From the NCBI RefSeq assembly GCF_016808095.1, contig NC_068975.1, positions 35,424,001 to 35,488,000 of the forward strand: a stretch of 64,000 nucleotides of DNA, in the 5' to 3' direction. The translations under genes were made by a program, and so were the position numbers. Below, one piece after another: positions 36,201 to 47,661 of the stretch. Below the pieces are notes generated by a model, which was given only the letters and a program-made list of their open reading frames with translations, was not told where the DNA came from and made no database searches. How positions within the stretch are numbered: the stretch's first letter is position 1; each line of letters starts with the position of its first letter. The stretch is from Vigna angularis (Eukaryota > Streptophyta > Magnoliopsida > Fabales > Fabaceae).

Positions 36201-39200
36201 TACCTGAATTTTATATTACCAAATTCGTAATTAGCTTATACTGGATTACATGGTTGAACAGCCTCATGGATTTAGTAGAAACATTATACTGGAAATGTGA
36301 TAGGAAACCACCAATCACGGAGGGTTACATTAGCAAGGGGCACTGAAGATATGGGCCTTTGAATATATCAGATTTAAAAAAGACAATCAAGCGGTATTGA
36401 AATCTCAGGCAGGAAAATTTGATGTGACAGAATGCCAATAATGCAAACAAGGGGATTGGGATATCAGTAAACAGAAGGCTAGGAAGAAATCAAAGGAGAG
36501 GGCAGGGTTTCTCACATAGTTTCTGTTTTTTTTTTCAGTATTTACCTTTCATTATCCACCCACTGGTGTTGATAGTATACTAATATCAGTATCCGCAAAA
36601 TCAAGAATACTGAAGGTTTTTTAAATCCATTTTACTGCAATAATATCACAATGAAATTGAAAAGAACAACACCTAATTTTACTGAAGTTAGTCAATTTTG
36701 AAATTCTTGCCCATAAAATCTAACAACACAAATAGAACAGTAAACTGTACATCCATGAATCTATAAGGTGGATTAACATTAACATACCTGCAATGACATT
36801 GAATACTGCACATTCAGTCGGCCTCTCTGGGATCACAATGTGTATAGGAATCCAAAATGGTGAATTTCCAGTTGAGCTTTGGAGAAAAGAAACACTCATA
36901 ATAACCATTACACAATTGCCAGCAAAAGCAAACATACAAGGGTGCTAGCAAGCCAAACTAACTACTGAATACTAGTAAATAAGCAGTATTAGACATAATG
37001 TGACTGTTCAGGTATTTAAATTTAATACTCGAACAAATATTAGAAGCATGATAATTAAAAGATATAAACATTAGACATCATTATGCAAAGCTTATTTAGT
37101 ATGTGAATAAGTTTATTTGCCAAGAGCACTATCCATTCAAATTTGCTTGTGGGTCTGCTTAACAAATGAATGTGTATAGAATGCACATAATATACATGCT
37201 GATATTTGTCAGAAGGGCTGGTTGCAGCCGTTCTCTTAACACTTTTTTTAGCAAGAGCACTATCCATTCAAATTTGCTTGTGAGTCTGCTTAACAAATGA
37301 ATATGTGTATAAAATGCACATGATATATATGCTGATATTTATCAGAAGGTCTGGTTACAGCGGTTCTCTAAACACTTTTTTTTGCCAAGAGCACTATCCA
37401 TTCAAATTTGCTTGTGGGTCTTCTTAACAAATGAATATGTGGATAAAATGCACATAATATATACTCATATTTAGAAGAAGGTCTGGTTGCAGCCGTTCTC
37501 TTAACACTTTTTTTTATGAACCCTCTAAATGTTTCTAAAATGTAGAAACAAAAGCAAGACAAAACTTAAAGTTGATTTACAAAGTCGTTTGCCAATAAAT
37601 GAGTAAAGTGTGCAAGAGCAAGAAAAGTATTATGTAAATCCATCAAAAACATAAGTTCTAAGAGACAGGCACATAGGTAAATATACAAAAAAAAAATATT
37701 GTCAATAATATCTTTTCCTAGTGCTTCTTCTGGCCCAAGTACAACAATAGAATAAAAGCAATGGTGGAAGTTTGAATTTCAAAACATTAATCAAATTGTC
37801 TTGAATTTATCTGTAAATTCTAAAATGCAAAGGATCCAAAATGATTATTTAGCACATAATGAAATATTTTCAGCCTGGAAATATGATCAATGGATAAAAC
37901 TAACCTTGGAATTCTTGCACATGTTTCTGAAGCACAAGCTATAGCATTCAGTTTTCCACACCAGGAAACAGCACTAGAAAGAAAATCAAGAAGTTCTTTT
38001 AAAAAGGGACAGCACCAGAATTAGAATAGCACAAGCCAAAACAATGGCAAAACAAATTGACTTTATTAAAATGCTCAGAAAATCAAATACATGATCTCGA
38101 TTTTATTACAACAGATTCGTAAGCTACTGACCATGAAAGGTCAGCCCGTATTAACTTAGAAATTGTTGTGACTTGTGAGGTAATCAGCGCGTACCCAGTC
38201 ATAATTATTACTACTGAGCACTGGTAAACCAGCATCCCCATTATGAAGGAAGTTGGCCATCTACATATTTTCAAGTTCCCAAAGAGGCTCATATAATTAT
38301 ATTATTAAGGGAGAGATGAAGATTTTCAAGCTTATATTGATATGGAGATAAATGAAACAGCTTATTTCAGACAATAAAAAAATACTAAAATAAAACTCCG
38401 ACATAAAATGATAGCAAAAGTATAAGCATGGACTGATGCAGTGCCCTCATGTACTACTATTGAAATGAAAACATTGTAGGTACCAAAGACAAGATGTTTA
38501 CTATGTTGATTTCCAAGCAACATAGAAAGGTTATGACTTGACCGATACTACAATCTCCATAAATATCTTCCTATGATAATTTGGAGCAATCAAACAAATA
38601 TGAAAGAATAATATTTCTTTAAAAAATTCTAGCCCAAGATAAAATCCGAAATTTTCTCAATCCACATTTTCAAGAAAAGCTATACTTTAAATTTTATATT
38701 GTTTCGTGATTATCTACCCCAGACATTAAAATTATGATTTCCTTAAAAGGAAAATAATTATCTGAGCAAGTATTATCCAAATAAGTATCCCAGACTAGAA
38801 AGGTATCCATGAGATGAACAAAATCCAAAAGACATAGAAGGACATTTTCACTAAAGTGGTCAAACGAAATGGGAATCCTTCAGACATGACTTATTTATAA
38901 CCCCTTTCAGACTTACATGATTCTGTTTGCCTGCCATCCTATCAAAATACAATATTTTGGACTTCTAACACTCATGGTATGCACTGTTATAATTCCTGTA
39001 CCGTCAAGATATGGATGAGCTTCTATAATTGCCTAAGCATTTGCGCCTAAATCGGCTCAAGGCTCAGGGGTGTGTACTATCATAATAGGACAATGCTCAT
39101 ATACCGAGTTCGGAGATTTAGGGATCAAATGGGAAATTATCCAATCACAATCAAGTAATAGAGAATGAAACGGAGTTTGGATAAAGTTGGACAGGGGCCA

Positions 39201-41782
39201 ACTTTATGGTAACAAATAACTGAAGAACATATTCCCTATAATCTCGAAAGTTTTATGTTTCCTGTAATACTGTAGGTGTTAAATCGACAAATCTGTTGTT
39301 AATTAAACCAAACATTTATGGATAAAAATCGATCAAGTAAATTTTTCAGTACTTTTTAACAGAATTAGTTGTTGTAATCTACAATCAATTTTGCTATAAA
39401 TAGGAGAACAGTCCAAAACCAAAGACACTTGAACTCTCTGACTTAAAGTCATCCTAACTTTGAACCAGAACAAATCCTATTCACAGTTTTACTATTTCTA
39501 AGACGGAGGCCTCCTTCTTGACAAGCCTATTTGGTAGCCAACAAAATTTTCTGGTCCAATTCTCTGTTTGGTGACCACGCATCAATGTGTGTATATCACT
39601 GTAAATGAGTTCTGCAGTGTCTCTCTATGGTTGGTTTGACAATGGGTACATATTTCTGGACTATTGTGTGCCAATTTGAAGAAGTTTCAAATGATACTTA
39701 TCCATGGATTCAGCAAGAATAAGGAAGATAGAACTTTGTGGCTGTTTGTCTTTTATGCTATTCTCTGGTGTATTTGGTTGTGGTGAAATGTCTGTACTTC
39801 TATGACATTGCTTTCCTGTACATATGTTATGGGACAAAACTATTTATGCAGCTTTATAGCAGTAAATGATCTTTTGAGACATTCTTTTCAACAAATATCT
39901 TTCATTGACATGCAGAGAGATAAAAGCACTATTATGTATTAATGCTTCCTGTTTATGCTAAGAGCTTTAATAAATTTTCTTATTTGAATAAATAAATGAA
40001 CTTTGAAGTTTCCAAAGCTTATAGTCAAGGAAAGCCCCCAAACACCACTCGAAAGAAGGGTACTTTATGAAATATACCAGAACAATAACAAATTAGAACT
40101 CTAATTTAAATCAAGCACAATTTCACTGACTATTGAAACTCACTAATTAACTTTCTTCTTTCCTATACTATTAGAACACCCGTGGTGTACTCTCATTGGA
40201 TCCTACTCTTCACCAGCCGCTTCTTACTATTAAGTAGCTTGCCAACAACAACGAAATTTAATTCCGGTTCCTATCCTCCCACAATACCATATGTTCTAGC
40301 CCCATTCCAGAAACTAGTCATGACTAGACGAATTGGTCAATCCCACTGTCGGTACACAACTATTGTACAGCTGGGGCACAGGAATCTTTGGCATAAATAC
40401 CCCTTGATACTGGATACCTCGAGGTAGGATCTGGTATCCAAATGCCGTACAGATTATCTACATGGCATAAATCAGAAAACAGAGTAGTCTAATCTCCTAC
40501 TCTTAGCTAGTTTTAGAATTTGGACTTACGGTTTAACTCAACCCCTCAATTACCATATTATACAAAGGGGACCCTCCATTATCAATTACACTGTAGGTTT
40601 TAAAATGTAATAACAATCAGGATTATGGTTCCATTGCATCATTGTCATCATATATATCGTAGAAAAATGTAGACAAATGAGGTTGATGCAATCACAATAC
40701 CCCAAAAAAACCCTGACTCTACATCTACGAATGAGGTTACTAACAGTTATTTAAAGACCTTGGCTGCGCATAGTTCACCCCCAATACTTTACATCTTATC
40801 GTGCCTTGACAGACATGACCGCACAAATACCTTTGCTGGTAGATCACCCCTCTGCTCCATCATCATCATCACGGTACACCATCTGAGCAAGACCCAGGTG
40901 TAATCTCAAACACCATTTAAGAGTTTTAAGCAGCACATCATCAATTCCTTTGACACCACTGCACTAATTTTCTTGATATTCTCCCCTCATATAAGCTCCG
41001 AATCCAGAACTTTTCAGAAGAAAAATACTAAATATTATGAAACTTATTCAACGGAAACTGCAGATCAACTGTTTGGCATGACTTCCATCAAGCATTTATT
41101 TTTCTTAATTCTTCAAGCTATTATGTTTCCAATTACACGCAGGCACTTTTTTCTTCTTCGTAATTGTTTTCCAAATTATACAGAGCAATATTTTATTCTT
41201 CCGTTTCCCTTTCATTTAAACAACACTATGCAATTATTTAATAAACACGAAAGCATGCCCCCCGGAGACTCCTAAAATCAATACAAGAATCAAGAATTTC
41301 CGTCGACAACATCCTCACACCATCATCTTCAGTTTAATCTACTTCCCACTTCTTTAGTCCACAGAGCCAATTCTTGAAGCCAACACATGTACCAAATAAG
41401 ACAAACTTTAAAACACAGCAACATCTTACTCCTATAGATACGGTTATCCAAGTTCAATGACATAAAACACTAAAGCTAGCTATATCCGATATAAAGAAAG
41501 TCAGTTTGCTAATTACTATTCAAACCCAACACCGACAGTAAAATTCAATCCGTGAAACGAATCTTGAAGCACTGCAGTGCAGAGATACCTGAAATTGCGA
41601 CAAATTTCAGGCACACTCATTTTGTAGAGCAAATTGGACTTAGGTTGGCGGAGCCTAATGCAGAAGACAGTAGCAGGGATGACCGATTCCTGCTCCATTG
41701 GGTCCTCTTCTTCGTAACTCACTGCTTCATTCGTCTTCTCGGAAGCCTCCTCTGGCTCCTTGGTAGCAGCAATTTGATTCAT
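27297..41782 (-). CDS. MED16: Mediator complex subunit 16 (MED16 / SFR6)
   Basis: Sixteen exons on the minus strand: 41782-41589, 37973-37905, 36876-36788, 35604-35492, 35139-35038, 34552-34462, 33240-32647, 32392-31774, 31645-31566, 31391-31309, 30555-30319, 29993-29822, 29418-28910, 28773-28597, 28206-27841 and 27443-27297. All junctions are GT-AG and in frame; the product is 1213 aa (Arabidopsis SFR6 about 1268). MED16 is a Mediator tail subunit that links activators to RNA polymerase II; in Arabidopsis it is needed for cold acclimation, defence and iron responses. Recognised segments are FWIPIHIVIPERPTECAVFN, SPYDPDEGPSITGWRVQRWE, QAYVDSVLDLASHFITRLRR and the GGPWSDSDDLDS region. The C-terminus has CIRC (1166-1169) and CPMC (1202-1205), a zinc-ribbon-like pair. 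Intron 1 is 3.6 kb. Introns 2 and 6 contain internal duplications. Confidence 0.95.
33294..33946. repeat. Tandem duplication in MED16 intron 6
   Basis: About 325 bp at 33294-33616 (starting CCATATTGCACTGTAATTAG) is repeated at 33624-33946 (ACATATTGGACTGTAATTAG). Matching landmarks include ACATGCACAGATACAGGACA, CTCCCTGTTATTACAAAT and GCATAGTTCT. The copies differ at many sites, so the duplication is not recent. Confidence 0.8.
37121..37516. repeat. Three tandem copies of a ~132-bp unit in MED16 intron 2
   Basis: Units start at 37121, 37252 and 37386, each with CAAGAGCACTATCCATTCAA and each ending in a CAGC(C/G)GTTCTC...AACAC segment plus a T-run. Divergence is low, so the array is fairly young. 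The reading frames found inside it are a by-product of the repeat. Confidence 0.88.
37974..41588. other. Large first intron of MED16
   Basis: At 3.6 kb this is by far the longest intron of the gene. It has no exon-like sequence on either strand that I recognise. A segment near 39290-39470, with TATAAATAGGAGAACA and a leader-like tail, resembles an LTR promoter, but I could not find ends or target duplications. A moderately GC-rich stretch at about 40180-40440 is open on the plus strand for 81 codons without known similarity. Confidence 0.5.
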
Positions 41783-44700
41783 AACCGAAAAGAAAAGGCT
41801 CTGATATATATATTTATATATAATATTTATGCAAGAACGAAGAGAAAAAGAGGCGCAAGTGACCGAAAGTCGCAGTTGATGGCGACGGATGAAGAGAGAA
41901 AAAAGACGTGATTATGAGTGGGGATACTGTACATTTACATTTGAGAAGTGATAGCACTCTTGCACACTTTTTGCTGTATTCTGTGTGCTCCTTCAATTTT
42001 ATTTAAAAAATCATAAAATTACAATCACATTATATATCATAATAAAAGAATTTCACAAATACTAACAAGAAAGTTGTTCAAAAGTTTAACCGTTTATAAA
42101 TTAATTTGAATTTTAAGTAACAAACTTGATCGTTGGTGGTTGGATTTTATTTTTGGGGATTTGGTTTGCATTATTGGTTTGAGCAATTTGGTGGAATGAG
42201 AGATTGTGATGAAGAAAGGAAAAAGGTTTTTGCATGTGTGGCACTTATTTATTGCAAGCAAAAGAGGGCACAGGAGTCGTCGGCAGAGGCATGTGTCTGC
42301 TTCTTTTCTCTCTATCACCCAAAATATCATATTCATGCAAAATCACATAAATTTTTAATCCATTTCATGCCAGTTAATATTATTTAAATTTATTAATTTC
42401 ACAGAAATTATTTATGTGTTATTAAATATTCATTTGAAAAACGTAAAATACTGGGAAAGCTGTTTGGTGAATATTGTTGGGTAGATGTTATGTCAAAGTA
42501 ATCGGCCCCAAGAATAAGAAACATCATATTAAAAAATACGCTGTGAAAGACCCTTGTTTGGTCAACCCATTCAACCTTTCCCATTTCAATGCTTTGATTT
42601 ATATGCACAACTATAATAAAATAATGATACTTTCAAAACATATTTTTATAACATTTTAATATTATTTACATGTCATTATGTTATTAGTTTTTGTTAATGT
42701 TTAAGATTATTATTATTAATTGTGAAGTAATTTTGGACTAATCACAAAATAACATATAAATTATATTAAAATGTCAAAAAAATATTGTGAAAATATCATT
42801 ATTCAGTGTAATATTGTTCACATTTAAAGTCTTATCAATAATATATTCAATAGTTTTATATTATTTCGATCTAAGATAAAATTTTAAACTTTAAAACTTA
42901 CAGTAGATTTATATCATTTATATGATATTATTATTATTGTTGGAAGTTTCACATCTATTAAAATTAAAGTCAATCTCTATAATATATAAATAGATATAAA
43001 TATTATTTTATAAGTTAGTTTTTAAGATTGAATTAGATTTAAAATTTACTTTTTAACATAGTATCATAACCAAATTAAAACATATATAAATTTGAATATT
43101 AATATTTTATGTGAAAAAATTTAAAGATTTACCATCGTTTCCTTATTTTATATTACAACAACACATGATAATATTCGAACAATATTGAGATATAGGCTAA
43201 TATCAAAGAACCTGCTGACAAAACACTAAAAAAAATATGAATGAGGAATAATTGAGTGATGCAAAAAGGATCTGATACTAATATCCTTGAAAGAACAAGA
43301 AAAGTAAGATGAAGGAATGGAGGTCCTTGAATATGAAACACGGTGGCACCTGAAAGGATGTGCACCTTTGATTATGAAATTTGGTGGCACCTTATAGGAT
43401 GCTATAAAGTATTTTAACTTACAGAATACTTTTACCAATAATGCATATGCTTATATAAATGTGGTGTAATAATGTAATATTTTTTTCTCATCTGGGCATT
43501 TTAACAAATATACTATAATAATGAAGAGTATACAATCCCAAAAATTATGAAAAATAAAAAAAAAAGCTTAAATTATTTCATTGAAATTAAAAAAGCAAAT
43601 GTCCAATTCACATAGGGAAAATATTCAAACAAAAACAAAATTAAACTGACTATTTTTTTAATAATAAGGTGTTGTGGGGTCTCTAATAAAACTCTATTTT
43701 TTCATTATTTTCAATTTCTTTTAAGTTAAAGGAGAATAATTTTGATTGGAATATCATTTTTTTCATCACAGTTGGAGCTTTCTTTCTGCACTTTCAAGTT
43801 TTCTTCATGTAACTCTAAATTTAATTGTGATTCCAATTTTGTCTTTTGAAATATATATGTATAATATAAAATAAATTAGGTAAACAATAATTACTATTTT
43901 CCTAACACTCCTAATTTCAAGTTTTCTACACTTATATTTTTTACCACCTTACACTCCTAATTCATTTTTGAATCAAAGCGTTTTTTTTCTCTTTTTCAGC
44001 TTTTTTTTTTGTTTTTAAGAGCATTAAATTTATTTTCCTTCGTTTTATTTCATTTTTCTTCATCTCATCTCCTTCATCTTCTTATATGTATTGTATTTGT
44101 ATCTACTAGTTATAAGTTTTATATATAAGCTCCAACTTTTAAATTCTAAATCATAAATCTTAACCTTTAAACTTTAAATCGTAAATTTTAATAAAAACAC
44201 ATAAAATAAATAAAATTGAAAAAAAAATAACAAAATCCCAAACTATTAAAATAAATTATATATATTGGATAATATCATATTTGAAAATAATATCATATTT
44301 TGAAATATAATGAATTTCTTAACCAAATTTCGAAATCAGGTGTTTATGAGATTTTAAAATTTGATAGCAACCCAAATTTTAGATTTCAAAATTCCATATA
44401 CTCATAGTCCTAAATTCTTAAATACATAACTCTAAATCTTCAATTCCTTTATTACTTACGTTGAACTAGGAATTTTGACTAAATATTTAAATATTTAAAA
44501 TTTTAGAAATGTAATAAATGAATGTGTATTTTATTCGATTTTCTTGACACAAATTGTTTGAAGGTTGAAAGTGGACTGTGGGGGGTGTGGAAAGGATGTG
44601 TGTTATGCAGTTCTAGGTGTAGGGAGAATTGATCAAAGGAGAGAGATTTTTTTTTTACTGTAATCAGAAGATCAATTCAATAATTTACAAGAAAATTTAA

Positions 44701-45429
44701 AAGTGTAGGAAGAAAATTGGAGATGCAATAAAGAAAGCTCCTTCACAGTTTCAAACATGAAGGCATATTTTAAAATAAAATGACGTGTTGTTTAGCTAAC
44801 TCTTTCTATTCTTTGACAAAAGAAAAAAAGTGCGTTGACTGTGAGCATGTTATTTTCATTAGTCAAAGATATAAGTTAATTACACTATAATTGAAAATTT
44901 TAAGTTGTTATATATGTTATTTTATAGGTGCACAAAAAAGTTGAAATTTGAATGAAAATGATTCTTGTAGTGGTAATGCAAGATTCAAGTAATTAAGTAT
45001 GTAGCAGCCACAAGTCATGACTAAGCAATCCATGCTTTTTCTTTTTCAAGTTCCAATCTAATAATTTACATTATTTAGTTGTTTTTTAACCAATACCGAA
45101 GAATATAAGAAATCAGATAAATTAGATTAGTTGAATTAATTTGGTTTACTTTGTATACAGTTTTTAAATTAAATCATCACAACAAATAGTAAATTATATG
45201 CATTTTTTTAGTTAAATATAGGTTAAGTTTTGTTAATACTTTCTTTATTTTTATGCAGTGGCGGAGTTTAAAAGATTTATAGAAAGGTATTGATTACCCT
45301 AATTTTTTTTTCTGTATACGTAAATTAGCATTATTCTTTTTAATTTTAGTAGTATATTTTATGTAATTGACACTTGTAAAACTTTTAGATATTTATTTTG
45401 ATATTTCTAAAGTATTTTGGGAAGATTTT
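41783..45429. other. Intergenic sequence upstream of MED16
   Basis: The first 200 bases are the pyrimidine-rich leader of MED16, read on the minus strand. It has an AT-dinucleotide patch (41802-41830) just upstream of the start codon. Further right, 42938-43075 resembles a decayed legume repeat (starting TGTTGGAAGTTTCACAT). A 42-bp unit around GGTGGCACCT is duplicated at about 43330-43405. Otherwise no gene is seen. Confidence 0.5.
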
Positions 45430-45755
45430 GGGTTAAATATGTTTTTGGTCCCTTAACTTTCAGTGAAAATTAGAATTAGTCCTTCTTCAAAATTTTGGCC
45501 TAATTTAGTTTCCAAACTTTAGAAATGTGTGAATTTAGTTCTTTTAGCTAAATTTTATTAGATTTATTTGATGTTTTAAGTGCGTTTCATGATAGCATTT
45601 GAATTATTTACACTGTTTGACACATTTTTGTTTCAATGTTTAAAGTTAACAAAATTTAGTTAAAAGGACTAAATTCACATATTTCTAAATTTTGAGAACT
45701 AAATTGGTCCAAAATTTTTTCAATGAAAATTAAGGGACAAAAACATATTTAACCT
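45430..45755. mobile_element. Foldback MITE with 9-bp target duplication
   Basis: A 326-bp element beginning GGGTTAAATATGTTTTTGGT and ending ACAAAAACATATTTAACCT. The arms pair over more than 100 bp with several mismatches (for example TTTAGTTCTTTTAGCTAAAT against its complement near 45655). The direct repeat GAAGATTTT flanks it exactly at 45421-45429 and 45756-45764. A 9-bp duplication suggests the Mutator superfamily. It is non-coding. Confidence 0.85.
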
Positions 45756-45764
45756 GAAGATTTT

Positions 45765-47230
45765 TTTATGTAAGTTTTGGATTAAATAGAATAATACTAT
45801 TATTTACTTTAGTTTTAAAGACATTTAACCTCCCTTATATTTTGAATAAAATTATATTCTAAAATAGTTGCAGTAGGTATTTTGTTTTCACCTTCAACTC
45901 TGTAACATCTTTTGCACCTTCCTCCATTACAATTTTCCTCACTACTTTGTTTATTATATTATCTACACATTTCAGATTCTAGGTGCAACCACGAAGAGAA
46001 CAAGCCCACAAGCCCAATAAGATAATTGCCCTTTTCCAACCCTTTGCATTTTATGAAATTTTCGGAAAATAAAATATGGATATATGGGCATTTAACATCC
46101 ACCAATAGTTACCAACAAAAAATTCGTTAAAAAAACATAACAAAATAACGCTACACAAACATTTTTATTTTCTTTTAATACTATGTAACAAATCAATATA
46201 ACAATTACATTATTATGTTAAAAATAAATTAGTTAAAGCTCAATTTGAAAAAGTAAATTTTAAGTATTCAAAATTCTGAAAGAATTTAATAGAAACTTAA
46301 TAAAAAAAAGTTAAATTTTAAAAAAAAATTATAACTGATTTAATTTATAAAAATAGGATTTTTCCACAAAACAAGAGTATACCCATTGACCCGAGAAACG
46401 TGGAGATTTAACTAAAAGTGGTAAAGTCATTTTCCACACAGTGTGACCAAGTGGGAAGGGGCTCTGGCATATGTGACTGTTTATAATTTCATTCAATTTC
46501 TGTGATTAATTTATAGAAAAATAATTATGTTTCTTTACATGCTATTTGTAAATTAATAAAATTCGGATATTTTTAGTCATTTAGAATATTTATATTATAT
46601 GGCTGTTAAAATGAACTATTTGTTCTAGAGTTAAGACATTCACACTAACAAATCACTCATGTATATTTTGAAATTGTTAAATAAGTGTTTCAGTTTTTAT
46701 TTACTCAATTTGAAAGAAAGACTTTTATTGTTAAAAAAATACGAAAAAATAACTTATATAAATAATATATTTATAAGAAAAAGACCGGTTTTGATCAAAT
46801 AAAACATCTCATTTAAATTACTCTCCTAAATCGGAACATGATTAATCAAATAAAATATTTTGTTTAAATTACTCTGATAAATCAGTTGAGGTACTGTGAT
46901 GAAATAGATCCCATTGAAGAGAAATACACACATTTCAAATACATATTTATTATACATCAAACATCTTTGAATAAAATAATATACTTTCTTTTAATAGAAT
47001 TATGGGTTAGTTTAATTGGCATTATGAAAAAAAAAAATTATAAGAGAGAAGCAACAGATATTAGTATGAATGAGAAAGATAAGGTAAAAGGTGGACATTG
47101 AAAATGGTGTTGAAAATTAGCACAGAAGAAGCAGACACTAACTAGAAAAACAACAACGAACCAATTTTCCATTTAAATAATCACCGGCCGTCTGGCGGCT
47201 GTATTCCACATTTCATTGCTTTCAAATTTC
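45765..47230. other. AT-rich spacer upstream of the kinase gene
   Basis: No gene is recognised. The frame at 46886-47101 is in AT-rich DNA, is short and has no known similarity. Confidence 0.5.
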
Positions 47231-47244
47231 AATCATGCGAACAC

Positions 47245-47253
47245 TTATAAAAT
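47245..47253 (+). promoter_or_regulatory. Possible TATA box of the receptor-like cytoplasmic kinase
   Basis: TTATAAAAT lies about 400 bases before the start codon. The long distance suggests a 5' UTR intron: AGATAAG|GTACCC near 47369 is a plausible donor, with an acceptor before 47632. This is inferred from motifs only. Confidence 0.4.
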
Positions 47254-47661
47254 CTATTTTCACATTCTATCACGTTTCAGTTTTTGTTTCCCATTGTTTA
47301 TTCAACTTTAAGCCTTAGTCAATACTACCACAACTCTGTTTCTGCCTCAATTTTCTTATCAACCCAGATAAGGTACCCATTTTTCAATCTCAAGATTAAC
47401 ACTCTTTAGAAAATAAAATAAAAGGAAAATGATGGTTTACTTTGTTTCTGAACTTGCTCTTATTAAAAGTCCAAATCTTTTTCTAAAAAGGTTTCTGGGT
47501 TTTGTTTTTCAGTTTTATGTTTGATTCTTTGATTTGAAGAGACGGTGCATGGTCTAATTTTCAATTGGGTGGCCGTGCCTGCAAATATTTCTGTCTCTTA
47601 ATGTTCTCATCTCATGTTAGAACATTAGATTATGCAGATTGCAGAGTATACCAGGATCATT

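Noticed and set aside
39290..39640. Possible LTR promoter region (TATAAATAGGAGAACA with leader-like tail)
   Set aside because: I could not find matching TG...CA ends, a second LTR or a target duplication.
40182..40427. 81-codon open frame in the first intron of MED16
   Set aside because: No recognisable domain, opposite strand to the host gene, and no splice context or promoter that I can support.
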